From: a virus
DNA length: 21,262 bases
Virus record (IMG/VR): IMGVR_UViG_3300025806_000273
Span: 1 to 21,262 of that record
Reading direction: 5' to 3' (one strand)
Below, one piece after another: positions 13,885 to 20,828 of the stretch; position 1 is the first letter of the stretch, and each line of letters begins with the position of its first letter. Position numbers and translations under genes: made by a program. The notes beneath the pieces were generated by a model. The model had not been told where the DNA came from and did not search any database. It saw only the letters and a program-made list of their open reading frames with translations.

Positions 13885-15029
13885 TGCCATATCAAGGTAA
13901 TACACCAGTAGAATCTTATATAGCTACTGTAAAAGATTCGTTTAATGGTAACGGTTCTACTACTGCTTTTACAATGTCAAAACCGACACAGGTAAATGAC
14001 GTTAGGGTAGTTGTAGAAAATGTTATTCAAGACCCATCTGTAGCATATACTGTATCAGGAACTACGATTACCTTTACATCTGCTCCCCCCTCTGGGACAA
14101 ATAATATATATGTAATACATCTTGGCCCTGCTGTAGCAACAGCACAACCTCCCGCTGAAATAGCTGATGCTACTACGTTTGCATCTAATGTATCTGTGCA
14201 AGGTTCGTTTACCTCACCAGGTATTGACGATAACGCAGACGCAGTGGCACTTACGATTGACAGTTCAGAAGTCGTACTTGTCGGTAAAACATCTAATACA
14301 TTTTCTCAACAGGGCGTAGCATTACGCGCTAACAACGACAGCCAAATTACACGAGATGGCGGTAACCCGCTTAGTTTAAACCGGACATCTAATGATGGTG
14401 ATATTGCTAAGTTCTTTAAAGACGGCTCTGCTGTAGGTAGTATTCAATCTCGTGGAGGCACAGTAAGCACACTTATTCTTGACCCAAGAACTAATGGAGG
14501 TGGTCTTACTGGGACAGCAAATGCAGTAATGCCTACCAGTAATGCAGGTGTAATAGGAGATGCTAATACATCGCTAGACTTGGGTGCAAGTGGATATGCC
14601 TTTAGGAACGCTTACCTATCAGGCGGTGTATACCTCGGTGGCACTGGGTCGGCTAATAAGTTGGACGATTATGAAGAAGGGACTTTTCAGTTAACAATGA
14701 CTGGCAAAACTGGTGGTGCTGTAGGGTCTGGACGGTATGTTGTGGTAGGCAATATTTGTCATTTTAGTTGGTATAGTGGTACTCAAAGTATTACTAGCTC
14801 AGTAGCAGGGGTGTTAAGTGGTTTGCCTTTTACTCATGTCAGTACTGGAAATAGTGCGTATGCAGCCGTTATTCTTGCTCACAATACTTGGGTATCAGAT
14901 GCACCTACAGGATACATAAACCTAGGAACTACTTCAATATACCCTACTGCTCTTAATAATACATACGCAAGCAATACGTCTACTGGAAGTAAAGCCGTTA
15001 TGTGTTCAGGAAGTTATACAATAGCGTAA
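13884..15029 (+). CDS. Tail fibre protein, 381 aa
   Basis: GGAG lies seven bases before ATG 13884. Residues about 15-80 form a phage tail-attachment domain (DSFNGNGSTTAFTMSKPTQV, then VENVIQDPSVAYTVSGTTIT and FTSAPPSGTNNIYVIHLGPA), the 'D.f.gdG.tt.F.L....v..v.V.v.Gv.q.p..dYtvsgttitFt.aPp.G' pattern found at the N-terminus of many podovirus fibres. A shaft follows with ADAVALTIDSSEVVLVGKTS and SLDLGASGYAFRNAYLSGGV. The C-terminal domain (from about 250, DDYEEGTFQLTMTGKTG onward) is a compact beta domain probably forming the tip. There is no S74 chaperone domain. It is one of several alternative adsorption proteins here. Confidence 0.8.
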   Translation: MPYQGNTPVESYIATVKDSFNGNGSTTAFTMSKPTQVNDVRVVVENVIQDPSVAYTVSGTTITFTSAPPSGTNNIYVIHLGPAVATAQPPAEIADATTFASNVSVQGSFTSPGIDDNADAVALTIDSSEVVLVGKTSNTFSQQGVALRANNDSQITRDGGNPLSLNRTSNDGDIAKFFKDGSAVGSIQSRGGTVSTLILDPRTNGGGLTGTANAVMPTSNAGVIGDANTSLDLGASGYAFRNAYLSGGVYLGGTGSANKLDDYEEGTFQLTMTGKTGGAVGSGRYVVVGNICHFSWYSGTQSITSSVAGVLSGLPFTHVSTGNSAYAAVILAHNTWVSDAPTGYINLGTTSIYPTALNNTYASNTSTGSKAVMCSGSYTIA

Positions 15030-15070
15030 CCCACTCAGAGATTGGGTCGGACAGGTGGCAATAACGCCAC
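15029..15070 (+). other. Two small hairpins in the 64-base gap before the next gene
   Basis: ACCCA/TGGGT (15029-15033 with 15043-15047) and GTGGC/GCCAC (15055-15059 with 15066-15070) can each fold as five-pair stems. No U-run follows, so these are not classical terminators. This is one of the longest gaps in the fibre region. Confidence 0.4.
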
Positions 15071-15093
15071 GATAAACAACATAGGAGGCCAAT

Positions 15094-15372
15094 ATGGCAC
15101 TAACAAAAGTAATAACAGAAGATAAAATTGAAGTCGTTGGAGATCACAAAAATATTCAAGTGAGAACCAAAACCTCGGTTATGGAAGATGGTGTAGAACT
15201 ATCATCAGGTTTCCATCGTCACGTCTTATCTTGCTCAACTAAATCAGGTGATACATGGGCAGACACTGACATCAGTAAGCAGTCAACCGAAGTGAAAGCA
15301 ATATGCAATGCAGTTTGGACAGACGCAGTGAAGACTGCATACCAGACAGCTATGGATGCAGCAGAAATATAA
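15094..15372 (+). CDS. Small conserved phage protein, 92 aa
   Basis: AGGAGG before ATG 15094 is one of the best ribosome binding sites in the window. The product begins MALTKVITEDKIEVVGDHKN, continues IQVRTKTSVMEDGVELSSGF with RHVLSC, and has a helical C-terminus (VKAICNAVWTDAVKTAYQTA). The 'I.V.....iQVRt.T.i.EDG.E.s...hR.vl.p' pattern is frequent in marine phages next to fibre genes, with no known function to me. It might be a tail or chaperone-like accessory protein. It is preceded by a hairpin-containing gap and leads the gene group with the two S74 fibres. Confidence 0.75.
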   Translation: MALTKVITEDKIEVVGDHKNIQVRTKTSVMEDGVELSSGFHRHVLSCSTKSGDTWADTDISKQSTEVKAICNAVWTDAVKTAYQTAMDAAEI

Positions 15373-15385
15373 GGGATAGTAGCCA

Positions 15386-16843
15386 ATGACTAAATCAAGA
15401 GATACAGCCAATATAATTAAACAGCCATTTACACAAACTCTTGGTACGTCAAACTATAGAGCAGGTGTTAACGCAGGTAACTCAATAGCATCTGGCGGTA
15501 ACTACAACGTGGTTGTGGGTGACGAAGCAGGTACTGCTATTACGACGGGGGATGACAATGTAGCTATTGGCTTTGAGGCACTTAAAGCAGAAGATACTAC
15601 AAAAGGCGCAACTGCTGTAGGGTATCGTGCTTTACTACAACAAAACTTAGGTTCAGACGGCTACAATGTAGCAGTAGGACACAGCGCAGGTATTTCTAAC
15701 ACTACAGGTGTTTCTAACACTTTTATTGGTGGTTTTTCAGCAGGTAGCGCAACAGTAACAGGGGCAAGCAATACAGCAGTTGGTAGAAACTCTTTATATG
15801 CTCTAACTTCGGGTACTCAAAATGTGGCGATAGGTGCTTTAGCTGGCGATGCAATTACGACAGGTTCTTACAATGTAGCATTAGGTAAGTCAGCATTAGA
15901 AAACAACACCACCGCAAGTAACAACACTGCTGTTGGGCATCAAGCTGGGTATGATAATACTACTGGTTCTGCTTTAACTGCTGTTGGGACTGCCGCACTT
16001 GATGCAAACACAACGGGTATAGACAACACAGCGGTTGGTGTAAGTGCATTAGGTGGTAATACTACAGGTAATTATAATGTGGCTGTCGGAAGAATGGCTT
16101 TATTAGACAGCACCACCGCCTCAAACAACACTGCTGTTGGGTATCAGGCGGGGTATCTTAATACTACTGCTTCCAACAATGCTTTTTTAGGGTATCGAGC
16201 TGGTTATTCAACAACCACAGGTAATCTTAACACATTTGTTGGAAATGATAGTGGCTACTCAATGACTACAGGCACTAAGAACACCATCCTTGGACGTTAC
16301 AACGGCAACCAAGGCGGCCTAGACATCCGCACCTCAAGCAACCACATCGTGCTGTCTGATGGGGATGGTAATCCTAGAGTAAATATTTACAACGGAAGAA
16401 TAGGGTTTGCTAATGGCAACCTTACTGCTCATGGTAATTTTATAGGAGAAGTCGGTAGTTCAAACAGAGCATTAGCCTTTGAACATACTACTAATGGAGG
16501 AGTTGTTGGAACAGTAACAACAGGTAGTTCATCTGTTTCTTATAACACCTCCTCAGACCACCGCCTAAAAGAAAACGTAGACTACACATGGGATGCTACA
16601 ACTAGATTAAAGCAACTCAAGCCAGCAAGGTTTAACTTTATTGCTGATCCAGATACTACAGTCGATGGTTTCTTGGCTCACGAAGCACAGGCAGTTGTAC
16701 CAGAGTGTGTAACTGGAGCTAAAGATGCAGTCGATGCAGATGGCAACCCAGAGTACCAAGGCATAGATCAGTCTAAACTTGTACCACTATTAGTAAAAAC
16801 AATCCAAGAGCTAGAGGCTCGTATTACAGCACTGGAGGCTTAA
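15386..16843 (+). CDS. Tail fibre with YadA-head-like repeats and S74 chaperone domain, 485 aa
   Basis: A receptor-binding fibre candidate. The start MTKSRDTANII is a short anchor seen in many phage fibres. From about residue 25 to 300 there are some fifteen 17-residue repeats (NVAVGRMALLDSTTASN, NTAVGYQAGYLNTTASN), matching the left-handed beta-roll of YadA-type heads. The C-terminal 96 residues are a peptidase S74 intramolecular chaperone. It begins with SDHRLK at S390, where Ser and Lys have the five-residue spacing of the catalytic pair in endosialidase-type domains, and ends in a coiled coil (LLVKTIQELEARITALEA). Self-cleavage before S390 would release the mature trimeric fibre of about 389 residues. 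One 59-bp stretch is nearly identical to the next gene. Confidence 0.85.
   Translation: MTKSRDTANIIKQPFTQTLGTSNYRAGVNAGNSIASGGNYNVVVGDEAGTAITTGDDNVAIGFEALKAEDTTKGATAVGYRALLQQNLGSDGYNVAVGHSAGISNTTGVSNTFIGGFSAGSATVTGASNTAVGRNSLYALTSGTQNVAIGALAGDAITTGSYNVALGKSALENNTTASNNTAVGHQAGYDNTTGSALTAVGTAALDANTTGIDNTAVGVSALGGNTTGNYNVAVGRMALLDSTTASNNTAVGYQAGYLNTTASNNAFLGYRAGYSTTTGNLNTFVGNDSGYSMTTGTKNTILGRYNGNQGGLDIRTSSNHIVLSDGDGNPRVNIYNGRIGFANGNLTAHGNFIGEVGSSNRALAFEHTTNGGVVGTVTTGSSSVSYNTSSDHRLKENVDYTWDATTRLKQLKPARFNFIADPDTTVDGFLAHEAQAVVPECVTGAKDAVDADGNPEYQGIDQSKLVPLLVKTIQELEARITALEA
15905..15963 (+). repeat. 59-bp near-identical repeat shared by the two S74 fibres, copy 1
   Basis: Bases 15905-15963 match 17678-17736 with only two mismatches (positions 27 and 50 of the block). 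The block encodes one 17-residue shaft repeat (NTAVGHQAGY...). It is longer than one repeat unit (51 bp) and much more alike than neighbouring units, consistent with recent exchange between the two genes. Confidence 0.85.
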
Positions 16844-16846
16844 AGA

Positions 16847-18766
16847 ATGGCATATCAAGGACGACAACCGGGAGTAGGTGTACGAAACCGCTTCATCTAT
16901 TCTGCCACAAATGGTCAGACGTCCTTTAGCGGCGCTGACAGTAACGGGCTAACACTCGCCTACGCAGACGCAACATATGTCGATGTATTTTTAAACGGGG
17001 TACTTCTCGTTCCCGTATCAGATTACGCGGCCACAACTAAAACGTCCGTGGTCCTTGGATCGGGAGCCGCGGCTTCTGACATTGTGGAGATTGTAGCGTA
17101 TGAGATTAGTTCTATAGCTAACGCGGTTCCGACATCGGGCGGTACGTTTACAGGCGCGGTTACTGTTCAAGGTAACTTCTCCGCGGACGGCGGCACAATC
17201 AAGCTAGACGGGAACTATCCCAATGGTGTTAATAACGTAGCTCTAGGTAACACTGCTTTAGATACTGCAAGTGGATCAAATGGTTATTCAGTTGCTATTG
17301 GTACTAACGCTTTAACTGCCATGACAAGTGGCGGCTCAAACGTGGCTGTTGGTTATGCTTCTGCTGTGGCAATGACAACTGGCGGTAACAACGTGGCTGT
17401 TGGTACAGAAGCATTGGATGCTACTACAACAGGTGGTAGCAATGTTGCGATAGGTTCAGCCGCATTAGGTTCAAACACCACCGCAAGCAACAATACTGCG
17501 GTTGGCTATGATTCTTTAAAAGATAATACTACAGGCGCACAAAATACAGGTATTGGTATGTATGCCCTAGCAAATAACACTACTGCTTCAGATAACTTTG
17601 CAGGGGGATATAACGCATTAGGCGCTAACACTACAGGTAGCAACAATGTCGGTATAGGCCATCGTGCATTACAAGCAAACACCACCGCAAGTAACAACAC
17701 TGCGGTTGGGCATCAAGCTGGGTATGCTAATACTACAGGTGCTGACAACGTAGCAGTAGGATACCTATCTTTATCAACGGAAACTGGTGGACAAAATAAC
17801 GTAGCTGTTGGTCGTAGTGCTTTAGAAAATCAAGTTAATTCTTCGGGTAATATTTACAACACAGCAGTTGGAGCAAAAGCAGGTAGAGCAGTAACCACAG
17901 GCACTCGAAATACCCTTATCGGTGGCATTGCAGGAGATGCTCTTACTACTGGTGGTGACAATACTGTACTTGGATACAACGCATTAACCTCTGATACTTT
18001 AGGAAGTAAATCTGTTGCAATCGGACGATCAGTTTTATCTAGTCAAAACTTTACATCAGCTACAGACACTTACAACACAGCAGTGGGTTATGGCGCAGGT
18101 GGGCAAGTAACAACAGGCATAAAAAACACCCTCATTGGTGGCATTGCAGGTGATAATATAACTACTGGGATTGAAAACGTAGTTGTTGGTTACAATTCTA
18201 TGAATGCAGTATCTGGTGATTCAAACATTATTGTTGGTTCAAACTCAAGCAATTCTTCTACAACTGTTAATACAGAATATGTAATTGGAAGAGCGGCATC
18301 AGGAAGCGGCACTAATACTTTTACAATTGGTCGTGGTGACACTGATGTTCAAATAAATCTTGATGGCTCTGACACTAGTTGGAGTGCTACATCCGATGAA
18401 AGATTAAAACATAATATTAATCCACTATCTGTAGGATTAGATTTCATAGATGAGCTAAGACCAGTTACTTATGAGTGGAAAGAAAAAAAAGATATAGACC
18501 CAAGTTTGGGCAGATATTATGAAGAAAACTCTACTGAACCTTGCAGGGGCGATGGCGGTATTCATTATGGTCTTATTGCTCAAGAAGTAAAAACAGTAAT
18601 AGATAAATATTCTTTAACTGGAAGACATAATATCTGGAAAGAAGGTGTAGGTGGGTTTCAAGTTGTGGGTTTAGGTAACGTCATGCCCATGCTTATTAAA
18701 GCCGTACAAGAATTATCAGCAAAGAACGATGCATTAGAAGCACGTATCGCAACCCTAGAAGGATAA
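16847..18766 (+). CDS. Second S74 tail fibre with YadA-head-like repeats, 639 aa
   Basis: GGAGG precedes ATG 16847, three bases after the previous gene. Residues 1-120 are a different anchor: RNRFIYSATNGQTSFSGADS, then LAYADATYVDVFLNGVLLVP, a podovirus fibre attachment domain. Its DNA is visibly richer in G/C than the rest. From about 125 to 490 a long series of 17-residue repeats follows (NVAVGTEALDATTTGGS, NTAVGHQAGYANTTGAD). The last 124 residues are an S74 chaperone beginning SDERLK at S516, with Ser and Lys five apart, and ending in a coiled coil (QELSAKNDALEARIATLEG). Mature fibre length would be about 515. The chaperone differs clearly from that of the neighbour, so the pair are mosaic, not simple duplicates. 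Confidence 0.87.
   Translation: MAYQGRQPGVGVRNRFIYSATNGQTSFSGADSNGLTLAYADATYVDVFLNGVLLVPVSDYAATTKTSVVLGSGAAASDIVEIVAYEISSIANAVPTSGGTFTGAVTVQGNFSADGGTIKLDGNYPNGVNNVALGNTALDTASGSNGYSVAIGTNALTAMTSGGSNVAVGYASAVAMTTGGNNVAVGTEALDATTTGGSNVAIGSAALGSNTTASNNTAVGYDSLKDNTTGAQNTGIGMYALANNTTASDNFAGGYNALGANTTGSNNVGIGHRALQANTTASNNTAVGHQAGYANTTGADNVAVGYLSLSTETGGQNNVAVGRSALENQVNSSGNIYNTAVGAKAGRAVTTGTRNTLIGGIAGDALTTGGDNTVLGYNALTSDTLGSKSVAIGRSVLSSQNFTSATDTYNTAVGYGAGGQVTTGIKNTLIGGIAGDNITTGIENVVVGYNSMNAVSGDSNIIVGSNSSNSSTTVNTEYVIGRAASGSGTNTFTIGRGDTDVQINLDGSDTSWSATSDERLKHNINPLSVGLDFIDELRPVTYEWKEKKDIDPSLGRYYEENSTEPCRGDGGIHYGLIAQEVKTVIDKYSLTGRHNIWKEGVGGFQVVGLGNVMPMLIKAVQELSAKNDALEARIATLEG
17678..17736 (+). repeat. 59-bp near-identical repeat shared by the two S74 fibres, copy 2
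   Basis: The second copy of the block at 15905-15963, in direct orientation about 1.77 kb away and in the same reading register. Recombination between the copies would fuse the first fibre's anchor to the second fibre's chaperone in frame. Confidence 0.85.
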
Positions 18767-18770
18767 AACA

Positions 18771-19016
18771 ATGGATGACTTAACAGCAGAACAAATTGCA
18801 CAGAACTACTCAGCTATGGGTGACTCAGTTGCACTTATCAATGATGTGATAGCAGGTAATGCTATGGCAGATGCTGATGCGGCAGACAGACAAGACTGTG
18901 TAGATCGTAATACTCAGCACCTAGAACTAATGGTTGCTAAAGATTACTGGAAATCAGAAAGTATGACTGCGGCTAATGCAGCTATTACTGCTGGCAATGG
19001 TTACACGGCTTCTTAG
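18771..19016 (+). CDS. Small conserved protein after the fibres, 81 aa
   Basis: GAAGGAT precedes ATG 18771, five bases after the fibre stop. The acidic, Ala-rich product (MDDLTAEQIAQNYSAMGDSV, then DADAADRQDCVDRNTQHLEL and VAKDYWKSESMTAANAAITA) looks mostly helical. An 'R..CV.RN..HLe.m....w..ed......ai..g..y' pattern is known to me from small proteins beside marine-phage fibre genes, where it may be a fibre assembly partner. No enzymatic motif is visible. It is closely spaced with neighbours on both sides, so it shares their transcript. Confidence 0.7.
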   Translation: MDDLTAEQIAQNYSAMGDSVALINDVIAGNAMADADAADRQDCVDRNTQHLELMVAKDYWKSESMTAANAAITAGNGYTAS

Positions 19017-19028
19017 GAGAATAAATAA

Positions 19029-19898
19029 ATGGCGATTTCAACAATTGACAACAACGGCGCGAACCTCGGTCAACTGGGGAATCGGAATCTTATAATCAAT
19101 GGTGAATTTTTAATATCTCAACGTGGAGACTATACTTCCGCTACGTCCCTTTCAAATAACACATATTATTTAGATAGGTTTATAAACCGTAATGGTGTAG
19201 CTGGAACTATACAGCAGACATCTAACATGCCTACAGGTGAAACAGGTAAGTCAGTTAAAATGCTAACCACAGCATCTGGTACTGCTCAGTTTGTCCTAGA
19301 ACAGTTTATAGAACCGCAAACTTGGATGACATCTAAAACGTATACTGCTTCATGCTGGATTAAGAGTAACTCTGATAAATGTTCTCTCACATTAATAAAT
19401 AATGGAAATTTTGCAGATAGAGTAAGTCATACAGGGGGTGGTGATTGGGAAAAAATAACATTAACCTTTAATATAGGTAGTACACTTTCTGATTTTAGGA
19501 TTAGGATAGGGCTGTCTCAGGGAGGTAACACATCTATTTCGTCAGGAGACTACTTTGAGTTTACACAACTCCAACTAGAAGTCGGCGACACTGCTACTCC
19601 ATTCGAGCATAGGTCATACGGAGAAGAACTGGCGAAGTGCCAGAGGTATTATTATCAAAATTATGCTGGAGCAGGGAATAAATATTATGCGTTTCAGTAT
19701 GTAGCTTCACATAAGTTTATACAGTGGTCTCATCCTGTTACAATGAGGGCTACCCCAACAACAGCAGTAACCTATACAGCTGGTTCGTTTACAAATTGGT
19801 ATTTAGACAATCAACACTTTAAGGCTTACGTTTCCTCTACGTATACGGACACTGCAAGTTATGCTACTACTGGTTATAAAATGGATGCGGAGTTATAA
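19029..19898 (+). CDS. Tail protein with carbohydrate-binding-like beta-sandwich, 289 aa
   Basis: TAGGAG precedes ATG 19029. The start TIDNNGANLGQLGNRNLIIN followed by GEFLISQRG is the 'RNLIINGdf.isQRg' signature of many marine phage tail proteins. Residues about 45-200 form a jelly-roll like carbohydrate-binding modules (YYLDRFINRNGVAGTIQQTS, QFVLEQFIEPQTWMTSKTYT, and WEKITLTFNIGSTLSDFRIR), closing with FTQLQLEVGDTATPFEHRSY and GEELAKCQRYYYQ, a well known junction motif. A short C-terminal beta domain ends the protein. It probably binds surface glycans. The first 60 bases are richer in G/C, like the anchor of the second S74 fibre. Confidence 0.8.
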   Translation: MAISTIDNNGANLGQLGNRNLIINGEFLISQRGDYTSATSLSNNTYYLDRFINRNGVAGTIQQTSNMPTGETGKSVKMLTTASGTAQFVLEQFIEPQTWMTSKTYTASCWIKSNSDKCSLTLINNGNFADRVSHTGGGDWEKITLTFNIGSTLSDFRIRIGLSQGGNTSISSGDYFEFTQLQLEVGDTATPFEHRSYGEELAKCQRYYYQNYAGAGNKYYAFQYVASHKFIQWSHPVTMRATPTTAVTYTAGSFTNWYLDNQHFKAYVSSTYTDTASYATTGYKMDAEL

Positions 19899-19900
19899 TC

Positions 19901-20086
19901 ATGGAAAATAATATGAACATTACAACAGCACAATACCAAGCTGACATGGATGGTAACACCTCAAGCATCCAAGCAACAATAGACGGACAAGAGTTGTCAG
20001 TCCCACTAGACCTAGCCAATCGTCACTACGCAGAGATACTCAAGCAAGTCGAAGCTGGTACTCTGACAATACAGGAAGCAGATTAA
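19901..20086 (+). CDS. Small protein following the tail-fibre protein, 61 aa
   Basis: GGAG within the previous gene's end stands eight bases before ATG 19901. A second ATG four codons downstream is possible. The product (NITTAQYQADMDGNTSSIQA, then TIDGQELSVPLDLANRHYAE and ILKQVEAGTLTIQEAD) is acidic. It shows a 'a.Y..d..G....I.ati.G..lsVPld..NrhY.ei...v..G.ltI..ad' pattern that resembles small tail-fibre-associated or assembly proteins at the 3' end of fibre operons. Its stop overlaps the next start (TAATG). Confidence 0.7.
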   Translation: MENNMNITTAQYQADMDGNTSSIQATIDGQELSVPLDLANRHYAEILKQVEAGTLTIQEAD

Positions 20087-20277
20087 TGAACAAAAGAACT
20101 ATAGCGTCAGCTCACGATAGGATTGATAACTTGGAAAAGCAGGTCGTTGCAATTAAAACAGAAGTTAAAATACAATTTAAAGATTTATTTGGTAGAGTTA
20201 AACGTATGGAAAGCATTATGCTTGCAGCGACAGGGGCTATACTAACCTTACTTGTTGCGGTATTAATGAAAATGTAA
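20086..20277 (+). CDS. XhlA-like coiled-coil membrane protein, holin candidate, 63 aa
   Basis: The start shares a base with the previous stop; AGGAAG lies upstream. Residues 8-42 are a charged coiled coil (SAHDRIDNLEKQVVAIKTEV, then KIQFKDLFGRVKRMES). Residues 44-61 are one hydrophobic helix (IMLAATGAILTLLVAVLM). An N-terminal coiled coil with a C-terminal membrane anchor is the arrangement of the XhlA haemolysin-like family, which acts with holins in phage lysis. No endolysin is visible in the window, so the lysis role is inferred from fold and from the envelope-targeted neighbours. Confidence 0.65.
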   Translation: MNKRTIASAHDRIDNLEKQVVAIKTEVKIQFKDLFGRVKRMESIMLAATGAILTLLVAVLMKM

Positions 20278-20828
20278 TGTTAAAGTTATTAATTATTTTA
20301 TTTACTATACTAGGTACTGTTGTTTTTGCTGACGACGACGATACTATTAAGTCCGAAAGCAGAGTTATATCTGATGGCACAATGGATACAACAATCAACA
20401 GTCCGCCGCCTTCTGCGATTTCTCCACAGATTAGCGCAAGCAACTCTGACCTATGTACTGTAGGTGTCGCGGGGGCGGTGCAGACACAAATACTTGGTAT
20501 CTCAGCAGGTAGAACTGTACGGGATATGAATTGTGAAAAACTCAAAAACGCCAAAACCATGTACGATATGGGGATGAAAGTGGCAGCCGTATCTGTAATG
20601 TGCCAAGACGAAAGAGTGTTTGAAGCCATGATGAACGCGGGGACGCCCTGCCCCAAGGATGGGTTGGTGGGGGATAAAGCTAGGCTAGCATGGGAAATGG
20701 AGACAGTTAAGCAGACTATTGAACGTGAACAGAACAATCCAATGAGAAAGATTTTCAATGAAAACGTTGAAACAAAAACAGGTCTTAGTGTTATTATTAG
20801 CACTTTGGCCTTCTTACTCTTCTTGTGA
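20277..20828 (+). CDS. Exported protein with C-terminal membrane anchor, 183 aa
   Basis: The start shares a base with the previous stop. Residues 1-18 are a clear signal peptide (MLKLLIILFTILGTVVFA) followed by DDDD. Then come a SPPPSAISP motif (42-50) and a segment DLCTVGVAGAVQTQILGISA. Four Cys (60, 86, 109, 125) could form disulphides in the periplasm. A helical part (RLAWEMETVKQTIEREQNNP) leads to a hydrophobic C-terminus (SVIISTLAFLLFL, 171-183). I recall the SPPPSA..CV.G.sgavqt pattern from marine and freshwater phage genomes, always as unknown protein. A role at the envelope during lysis is possible but unproven. The last 71 bases also encode the start of the next gene in another frame. 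Confidence 0.8.
   Translation: MLKLLIILFTILGTVVFADDDDTIKSESRVISDGTMDTTINSPPPSAISPQISASNSDLCTVGVAGAVQTQILGISAGRTVRDMNCEKLKNAKTMYDMGMKVAAVSVMCQDERVFEAMMNAGTPCPKDGLVGDKARLAWEMETVKQTIEREQNNPMRKIFNENVETKTGLSVIISTLAFLLFL

Noticed and set aside
15480-18250. Possible CRISPR-like or tandem DNA repeat array
   Set aside because: The regular 51-bp periodicity is coding: it corresponds to 17-residue protein repeats in open frames, with no constant repeat/variable spacer pattern.
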